Shown here: positions 56,808-64,000 of the stretch, piece by piece
Layout of the letters: every line of letters begins with the position of its first letter
Numbering within the stretch: the first letter of the stretch is position 1
Assembly: GCA_036971715.1 (NCBI GenBank)
Contig: JAVHJL010000006.1
Location: 2,232,001-2,296,000 of the forward strand
Direction: 5' to 3'
From: Arthrobotrys musiformis
Taxonomy: Eukaryota; Ascomycota; Orbiliomycetes; Orbiliales; Orbiliaceae
Length of the DNA: 64,000 bases
Translations under genes and position numbers: made by a program
The notes under the pieces: model-generated
Told to the model about the DNA's origin: nothing
Databases searched by the model: none
Seen by the model: only the letters and a program-made list of their open reading frames with translations

Positions 56808-57378
56808 TTTGAGAGATGTGTTGTTGTTGTAGTAGAGGTAGTGAGGTCTATGTAGGTGAAGACGGCTTTATTCTATTGGGTCGCGACGAGGAAGATGTTA
56901 GTAAGAGATATTGCTTTGCTTTTGGAGCTTTGCTGTGGTAAGAGCACTGGTTTGGGTCGAATTGCAATGCGATGGAAGAAAATTAGGAGAAAAGAACAGG
57001 TGGAGTAGCTCGGGAGACAAGACGCGACCGTGATGCGAGAACTTCCGAAAAGATGGAAATTTTTGGAAGGTTGAGCGCTGACGGTTTTGCGCAGTCCCGT
57101 AATGTGGTGATGGTGGTTTTTTGTATGGGGGAAAATATACGCGATGAGTTGAGTTGAGTTGAGGTGATGTCGCTATATGGCGGAGCGTGAGAGCGCGGAA
57201 GGAGCAGCGACGACAGAAGATGATATGATGTCGACGACAAGACAAAGGGATTGGAAACGAAAACAAAAGAATCGGGGGCGGAACGAGCTTACCTTGACGG
57301 AATAAAACCGGGAAACTTAGTAGAAAATTGAGGACGTTGAGAATTTTTGATTTCTGGCGACGATATAAGAAGTCAGTA

Positions 57379-57562
57379 TTTGTATAGGCGACTTTGTATG
57401 GGCCATACAAAAGTTATGGGTTGTTCTGTAGTGGTAGTATGGAGGGCTTACTCTTTGCTGGTTTGTATGGGCGAGTTTGTATGGGAGGCCAGTTTGTATG
57501 GGGGGAACAGAAGAGAGGGAGAAAATGGGAGGGAGAGAACGCACCACTGTATTTTGTATGGG
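57379..57562. repeat. TTTGTATGGG motif array
   Basis: Exact TTTGTATGGG copies start at 57393, 57462, 57476, 57493 and 57553 on the + strand, plus a near copy TTTGTATAGG at 57379. The copy at 57393 is followed by its mirror CCATACAAA (57403-57411), forming the perfect inverted repeat TTTGTATGG-G-CCATACAAA. Another TTTGTATGG lies at 58,220. The array is 570-760 bp upstream of the NHP6 ATG. Confidence 0.75.
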
Positions 57563-57709
57563 CAAAAAACATGAGGGGCAATCACAACGAAAAAACTCCA
57601 GAAAAAGCAAATCCCGCACCAAAATTAAAAAAAGAGAGAAATATTACGCTGGAAACAGAGCCTGAAGGGAATTGGTGTGTGTGGTAGCCCATGGTATTAT
57701 TTTGTTTGG

Positions 57710-57743
57710 CACACACACACACACAGACACGCACACGCACACC
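57710..57743 (+). repeat. AC dinucleotide microsatellite
   Basis: An AC/CA tract of about 34 bp interrupted by G (ACACAGACACGCACACGC). Simple sequence. Confidence 0.8.
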
Positions 57744-57946
57744 CAGTAACTATCCATACAATATTGCCGGCGAGTTGTATTGTAAAGGTACTTCTTACCT
57801 GCTAATTTACTATGCACACGGAGTACATACCAGCCAGCCATAGAAACCGATGTACATACACACATATATGATATGATATGGTATCACAGGAGGCCCAGGA
57901 AAGGAGACAGGAGACGGGCTAGATCCCTCTATTGGCCTGCTATGTG

Positions 57947-57985
57947 TGTATGTATGTACCTCTGCCAGAATGTATGTATGTACCT
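57947..57985 (+). repeat. Pair of TGTATGTATGTACCT units
   Basis: Two direct copies of the unit lie about 24 bp apart in the NHP6-upstream spacer. They may be a binding-site pair or decayed microsatellite. Confidence 0.5.
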
Positions 57986-58694
57986 GTGCTGTATGTAACA
58001 TTTCTCTCTTTCACTCTACCATCTCGCCCTTTCTCTCTATTTTTTTATTTTTTTAATTATTTTTTCTACATTTTATTTTTGCGTCCACCCCTTAGTTACA
58101 GACATACATATTGCTCCCTCTCCAAACTATAATTATACACACTGTATGCAGCAGAGTACCAATGTGAGTACCTGGACCGTAGACAAAATAAGGCAGTGCA
58201 CTCTGCTGGTGTTGGGTACTTTGTATGGTACAGTACATGTTACCTTGTGGAGAACGCGAACACGAAAAAAAAACATACTGCGTCTTATTACTGGAGGTTA
58301 GTTACCAGCACGAAACGGACAAGGACAGGCTTCCCACTCTCTCTGTCTCTTTCTTTCTCCCTCACCGCGCCTTCCCTTCCATACACCATACATCGCTTGG
58401 TACATACTAGCCAAAACATAGGCTGCTAAAATCACCCCTACAAAATCTCGCCCTGTCCGTCCACCCAAAAAATTCCCTCACAAGAAAAATAAAAAATGAA
58501 AAAAATTCGAATCAAATCAGAATGGCTGGCTGTTGGCTGCTCCATACATCATGTACAATCCAGTGAGCTAACTGGCTGGCTGGTTAAAGCTCATCGATAG
58601 CTACAGGCCGGAATGCTCTTTGACCGCCAGGGCCTTCAACACCCGGAGATATTTCCATAAAGTCCTGAGCTAAGGTCCGGATCCTGAACGCCCC

Positions 58695-58702
58695 TCACGT
58701 GA
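58695..58702. promoter_or_regulatory. E-box octamer TCACGTGA
   Basis: This is a single palindromic CACGTG site with the same flanks as the pair at 9.94 kb. It is about 1.05 kb upstream of the membrane protein start and 1.9 kb upstream of NHP6. Regulation by a bHLH factor is inference. Confidence 0.4.
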
Positions 58703-59748
58703 TCTAAACCAATATGCCTGATTTCTCTTTGTGTTACCAGCCTCTCTTGCTTGTTCTCACTTCTTTCTCCGAGTTCAACGGTTTTTTGCTAGTCTGATTT
58801 CGAATCCTACGGACATTACACGCTACTACTGTGTACATCTGCTGCCCATGTCCAGCTAGCGTAACTTTTGTACCTCTTACTTGTCTGTGTGGTGCGTGGT
58901 GTACGTATGTATTGTGTGTCGACCCCGTACCATACGGTCGAGACTTCTGCGCGGACTACCGCATATGGCCGTCTGTGCAGCAAATGCCTTGGTTATCCTT
59001 TGACCTTCGTCCTATCGATTAATATTAGGATCAGATCAGGGTCAAGCACAAGTAGGCAATCAAGCATCAAACAAAGTATCTACCTGCCCCTTGTACCTGC
59101 TGGTACCTCTCATCATCTGCAGCCGTTAAGGGATATTAAGCAAGCCGTGTGCTCATGCAGCATGCGCTGTCCGAAGACGCATTTTCTACTTGCAGCCTTA
59201 TCGATATCAGGAAGTCCGTCTTCTCCCACATACAACATATATGCCCAGCGTTCATATCTCTTCTCCGTTCGTGATGTGTGTTGCGATAGAAGTCTTGGTG
59301 TTTGTCCCGTTTGACAAGAAAGCGGAGAAAAAGCCATGTGTTGTCCCAAACTGGCGTATTGTTGCTGGATGAAGAAAAAAAAACAAAACAAACCACAAGC
59401 GGCTCACCGTCGCGACGTGCATGAACATCATCGACACCTCAACTCATCTAATATTTCCACAATACCGTTTTCCTACCCCGTCTATTTGTCAACATAGGCG
59501 TCCTGTGGTTCGTAGTTGATATCTCTACGGCTTCACAACAACATCACCCACAAATCGCCACTGTTGCCATTGCCATTGCCATCTTACCGAACCAACACTG
59601 AGAATAAATAGTATAGTAAACCCGCAAGAAACAGGGGCGGCAACGCTGTTTCGTATGCGACGACAATTGTCCAACAAATGCTGCTGGTAGCATTATCGTC
59701 CTGGAGACTGTCCCAACCCCCCGTTATACCGCTGCTGCCTCTGTCGAT

Positions 59749-62571
59749 ATGAGCAGCAGTAATAATTCAAACTTCAACGCCCGGCGAGGTTATGCGACAA
59801 CAACGACGGCGGCTGGTGGATCTCAAGGAAACCATGTGTCGTCCAGTCTCAGGCGATCACACCTATATGGGAAGCGTGGGACCCTGCTGAACCTGGGCGC
59901 CACAGGCACGGGTACCGAAGACACCGGCTCGCTTTCGTCAACCACATACTCTCGGCTTGATGGAGCCAAGCCTGTCAACAACAATCAGCCGCCTGCATTA
60001 CCAACTGCGAGCGAGTACTTTGCCCGAGAGGCCGCTGCATCGGCAGTACGATCCAAGTCACCGGCTGCCCCATGGTCGCGGACTGCCTCGAGGTTCACGC
60101 ATAAGATCAACGGTGTTCCTTCGACGTCATCTTACGGCCTCCCACCGACACCGGAGAGCGATGTTTCGATATCGAGGATAGCTACCCCGCCAAAGCACCG
60201 AGATCATCAATTTAACGTTGATATGATGCAGAGGATGACACAACATGCAAAGATATCGCCACTGAATCAGTATAACAATCTGAAGAAGGAACTGGCCGAG
60301 GATAATCTGGTCGTCGATAACGCTAATGTGGATAGGCTGGTCGCACGGGCTGGGGAACGGGTATCTGGTACAAGCAGGGGGTATGAACCAACGTCAGGGG
60401 ATCAGGTATCTTCAAGGCGTGTGGCATTTCGGTCTCCCGAGGCGGTGGAAGGTGCAAGGGAGGCTTCGCGGAGGCTTAATGGTGCTTCTACTATTGATCG
60501 CCCGAGTAGTCTATACGACCCGGCACCGAAGCCGGCCGAACCTATGAGATTTGATATGTATGAGGAACTCAAGCGGACGTTGAGCGAGAGTTCAAGCGAG
60601 AGGCCAAAGAGGGTGGTGCTGCCGGCTACGAACCAGCGGCACTTACCCCCATTATCTCCCGTCCACAGACGTCATGTCGAAATCAGACCCAGAAGACCTG
60701 GCGCTGGTTCACACTCCAATACACCTTCTCCGGTCCAGAATGACTACTATCCACAGGAAGGTCGGCCTAAAGCTTCTCAGGGGGAGCCAGTCGACTGGCT
60801 GGCCGCCTCTCAGGATGCGCCTGAAGAGAAGCCGAACAACAGGAGGAGACTGCGTCCGCCACCAACTGGGACACCGCTTACAAGTAACAACCGGAACACG
60901 AGACCGCCAAAGCAATTTGGTGGTGAATTGCGGAGAGGCGACGTTGACACGCGATTAACTGCTCCACCGCAAATCAAAGCCGAACCTCAAGTATCACCTA
61001 TAGGCAAGCTGCCGTCGGCTCTTAGTAATAGCTATATGCAGCATGATCTAGTCGATTTCGTGTCGGAGGACGACCTGACCTTGGACCTGTCGCATGAAAG
61101 AAAGCCGCCTGTTGCTTCCAGAGCAACTCCTGCCGCTACCACAAAAAAACCTGTGGCAAGTAGCTCGAGTAAAGGGTTGGATGCTTCATTTCTCCAGAGC
61201 ACGAAGAAAACCGACCCGGACGAAACGCTGGACACACTTAGACAGTTAAGCCGGCTTTTGAATGGGAACACCCCTGTTAAGGACGAGGGGCGGAAGATAC
61301 TCGAGCTCGCTGCGGCAAGATCGAATAAGAGGGCGGCTGAAGCAAAAGCAGCGACGAAAACTCCGGTTGCTGTTGATACCCGGCAGCCATATAAACATAA
61401 ATCTAGACCTCTATCGACAAGAAAGCCGAATACTCCAGGTGCCGGGACAAGTAAACTCGACCTCGACCCCAAACCCGTTGACCCAGAGCGGTATAAAGAT
61501 GTCGGATTGGCTAGCATTCTCAGCAACCTGAATCAATCTGGAATCAGGCGCACACCTTCAGCAACACACATATTACAACAACCACCTATCAAGAAACCAA
61601 ACTTTCATCCAAAACCATCAACATCAACCTCAAACGCCAAATTCGAAGACGGCTACGAAACCGACGACTCACTCGACAGACTTCTAATTAACGACACGGA
61701 TTACGCGGCTCTCCTAAAACCTGCTTCATTTGAAGACGAATCTTTCCTCCACGGTACCGTTCAAGTCACAGATCGGCCGATATCAACAATGCCACAGGAC
61801 TTTGAGACGCTAGCTCTCCGCACCAAGGTTCTCAACAACCTTCAAACCGTCCAGCTGGATATTCGAGAGACCCGAAAAGGACTCGAGAGCATTGAACGAA
61901 GATTTGGTCTCCTTGAAGACGAAGGCATGTTGGCAAAACTGTCGGGAACCCCCCCAAAGCCCGCTCCTCCAGAGCTGGCGGCGGCCGCACCTCCTCGGAT
62001 TGTTATGGTCAGTCGACGAAGGCGCCGAGCCAGCAAACCCTTATTCCAGAAACCATGGATCTTCAAAGATTACTTTTGTGCCATCCTCTTCGTTGTTTTG
62101 TCCCTTGCCGCTATCGAATACAAGCTATGGTAAGTTTCTCATCTTTGATAATCCTTGCATCCCGAGCTTTCGCTAATATTAGCCAATAGGTCCGACACGA
62201 TCATACCTCAATACTCGAGGGTGTCTTCTGACGAGTGGTTTGCAAAGCATCCTGTCGGCTCGTATAGGCCGGGAGGGACCTTTCGGGCGGTACTTCAGGT
62301 ACTCGCCTTAGCTGGGCGTGTCCCCTTGTTCATCATTGAGCAGACACTCACAGTGCTTTTGTGGGTGCTCGCCTGGGTTCATTGGTTGGAAGTCAAAATT
62401 ATGGATACAGTAGTCACTCCATCTTCAGGAATCGAACAATTTGCACACACAACCGTGATATCAACACTGACTCCTACACTCACACCAACGTCCACCATTA
62501 CTACGACGGCAATTTCAGAGTTTACCCAACAAATCTTGGATGACGTGCAAGAGGCTCTACCGGCAGTATAG
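59749..62571 (+). CDS. Uncharacterised large membrane protein, frame ends at TAG
   Basis: Two exons are inferred: 59749-62129 and 62190-62571, giving 920 aa up to a TAG at 62569-62571. The intron 62130-62189 (GTAAGT, AATAG) joins IEYKL-W-SDTIIPQYSR. The first about 760 residues are hydrophilic, Ser/Pro/Arg-rich and probably disordered, with short conserved-looking blocks such as YKDVGLASILSNLNQSGIRRTPS. A basic stretch (VSRRRRRASK) leads to transmembrane helix 1 (about 773-794, DYFCAILFVVLSLAAIEYKLW). A second hydrophobic stretch lies within RAVLQVLALAGRVPLFIIEQTLTVLLWVLAWVHWL. The basic residues before TM1 would favour a cytoplasmic or nucleoplasmic N-terminus. I do not recognise the family; inner-nuclear-membrane or ER location is a guess. 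The same frame continues openly past the TAG for 154 codons, listed separately. Confidence 0.75.
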
Positions 62572-63036
62572 AAAAATGTCAAAGGGCTCTTAGCTGTCAG
62601 ACAAGATTCAGCCTCAACTCCAAGGGAAGATTTAGCCATTGTACCACAACCTTCCTATGTCGCGAGACCACTCGACTGTTCGGATTGGACCCCCATCTCG
62701 GAGAAGGCCAAGGCTTTCAAAGACATTGCCGTGAAAAATAACCGAATAATCAGATTCGGGGATCTAACGGCAGCTCTGGAAATAGCGTGCTATTCAAATA
62801 ATCAGGATGCGGTCGTTATTTTCTGGAAAATGGTTATGCCTGCCCCTAGTAGCGACAAGGAATATCGCGACGGAGTTATGTGGATTTTGAGAACCTGCAC
62901 CCATCGATTCTGGAGGGATGTACCGGCGAATAACGATATATATGGAGGGGATTGCTCGGATATACCCCATAAGACCTATATTTCTCTGGCTAGGACTATG
63001 ATGCTTGAGCATAAAGCCCTTTGCTGGAGGAAGTGA
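62572..63036 (+). other. In-frame continuation after the TAG (154 codons)
   Basis: Directly after the TAG the frame stays open to a TGA at 63034-63036. The translated text looks like real protein: LLAVRQDSASTPRED, SDWTPISEKAKAFKDIAV, FGDLTAALEIACYSNNQDAVVIFWKMV, MWILRTCTHRFWRDVPANNDIYGGDC, ending KALCWRK. There is no ATG near its start, so it is unlikely to be a separate gene. It may be the former C-terminus of the preceding protein, reached by readthrough, lost by a nonsense mutation, or joined by splicing I could not justify. Confidence 0.6.
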
Positions 63037-63928
63037 AGGTTCTTAGTGTTGTACGATCACAACTTTCGATGGAAAGTTTTCCCTTTTTCTTTTTCTTTTA
63101 TTACTTGTTTTCTTCTTTTTTTGTTCCCTGCATCGAATCATATGCATTTGAGCCGGCGTTTTTTTCTTTTCGCGCCAGCTAATTTAGCTGCTCGGGCACC
63201 CACCCCGTCCGCTGTATAGTTTCTGTTTCTGTTTCTCTTCTTTATTTCTCACACTCGCTCTTCCTTCTGTCATCGGGTAAAACATGAACGGCGTCCTGGA
63301 TTACTTGCATGTTCTTTCATACTCATTTTTTCGTCACTGTACAAAATGCATCAAGTATTTGTGTTATAACGACGTTTAGCGTACCATTGCAAACTTTCTG
63401 CGGTTTTTGATCACTATTTTTACTCAGGCCTTTGAAAGAGGGTCTATTGCATTACAGTAGGGGGGTTTGAGGCAGCATAGTGCCATGATATCAATAATCT
63501 TGATCGCGGGGTTTTCTATCTATGACAAGAATATATACAACAGGTGCCTTAGCAGTATTCCGGTCTTATCTCGTATATGTAACAACATACCTAGGTATTC
63601 TAGTGGGATATCGCTAATCTTATGTTCATCTGCATTTTTTATATAAGTTTGTTTATATATAAGGTATCGGCGTGGAGCTACGTAGATATGCACCTATCTG
63701 ATACACTCGATATTGAACGATATTTAATCCATGACACTCTTCTACCCCCAGTGCAGTGGTCATTCTTCTATAATGTAATATTCAGATATCCACCCTCGAA
63801 GTAAAAATTTCCCCCCAGACTCGCCTGCGTCTTCATTACCCCCATCATCACGCAACCTAGTCGACCCCCCCACCAGAAACCTCACCAACCAAACCAAATA
63901 ACAGACCAACCCCCCATCCATCCTCCCC
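63037..63928. promoter_or_regulatory. Upstream region of the right-edge gene
   Basis: About 890 bp, T-rich at 63,070-63,250 and AT-rich after 63,500. The last about 120 bases before the ATG at 63,929 are C/A-rich and G-poor (runs such as CCCCCCCACC), as in other leaders in this window. No other gene was seen. Confidence 0.5.
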
Positions 63929-64000
63929 ATGGATTCGGATCCAACGCTCAAACTGCTCGTCGAAGAATTCAACTACCTCCCCCGGCCCAAAAAGATAAAA
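63929..64000 (+). CDS. Start of an unidentified gene, cut by the window edge
   Basis: An ATG after a C/A-rich leader opens 24 codons that run off the window: MDSDPTLKLLVEEFNYLPRP and then KKIK. The leader quality and lack of stops support a real start, but the piece is too short to identify. Confidence 0.5.
   Translation, partial: MDSDPTLKLLVEEFNYLPRPKKIK

Larger units (their letters stand above)
56808..59748. promoter_or_regulatory. Divergent 2.9-kb spacer (NHP6 / membrane protein)
   Basis: No coding exon was supported. Notable items are the TTTGTATGGG array (57,379-57,562), an AC dinucleotide tract (57,710-57,743), paired TGTATGTATGTACCT units (57,947-57,985) and one E-box octamer TCACGTGA (58,695-58,702). 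GTAC/TACC words are frequent over 57,780-59,110. The region could hold transcribed leaders for both genes. Confidence 0.55.

Noticed and set aside
62490..62600. Candidate intron removing the TAG in the 59.7-kb gene
   Set aside because: It keeps the frame, but the donor GTCCAC is poor, no branch site is clear, and it would remove protein-like sequence.

Overview
The window is nuclear DNA of a filamentous ascomycete (Pezizomycotina). The evidence is many short spliceosomal introns (mostly 50-110 nt, GTANGN donors, CTAAC/CTGAC-like branch sites), C/A/T-rich leaders before several start codons, and proteins with fungal-type architectures. These include a Fungal_N (STAND N-terminal-like) protein, a FunK1/CRN-like kinase, an HMT1-type ABC transporter and an Mnn10-type mannosyltransferase. 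The kinase and the short-intron style would suit an early-diverging class such as Orbiliomycetes or Pezizomycetes, but that placement is only a guess. I rebuilt the exon structures by hand from splice signals and reading-frame continuity. No rRNA, tRNA, CRISPR array or intact transposon was recognised.

Layout. 0-4 kb: sugar-transporter-like MFS permease (+), convergent with a small Cys-rich single-pass membrane protein (-). 7-12.4 kb: SR140/U2SURP-like splicing factor (-) and a complete four-exon kinase-like protein (-). 15.2-18.6 kb: intronless 1154-aa membrane protein (+). 19.6-30.3 kb is a dense housekeeping block: nucleolin/Nsr1-like (-), mitoribosomal mL54 (+), LSm2 (-), Snm1/Pso2 nuclease (+) and Mnn10-like (+). 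31.6-35.9 kb: 11-exon HMT1-like half-ABC transporter (-). 35.9-41.8 kb is a gene-poor tract with long A/T homopolymers. 41.8-47 kb: SAICAR synthetase ADE1 with a 24-nt micro-exon (-) and an MFS transporter with unusually long introns (-). 48.7-50.9 kb: Fungal_N-domain protein (-). 51-56 kb: a second 5-kb stretch without recognised genes. 56-63 kb: NHP6 HMG-box protein (-), divergent from a large uncharacterised membrane protein (+) whose frame is interrupted by one TAG. The first 24 codons of another gene lie at the right edge.

Functionally the genes are not one pathway. They cover RNA processing and ribosome biogenesis (SR140, LSm2, Nsr1, mL54), DNA repair and chromatin (Snm1, Nhp6), purine synthesis (Ade1), glycosylation (Mnn10) and transport (two MFS, Hmt1), plus several orphan membrane proteins. 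I did not see a convincing new multi-gene system. The observations most worth checking are the in-frame TAG near 62.57 kb, two dense non-coding motif arrays (CCCTC at 21.48-21.76 kb, TTTGTATGGG at 57.38-57.56 kb), a paired E-box inverted repeat at 9.94 kb, the kinase-like gene, and the long introns and homopolymers between 37 and 46 kb.
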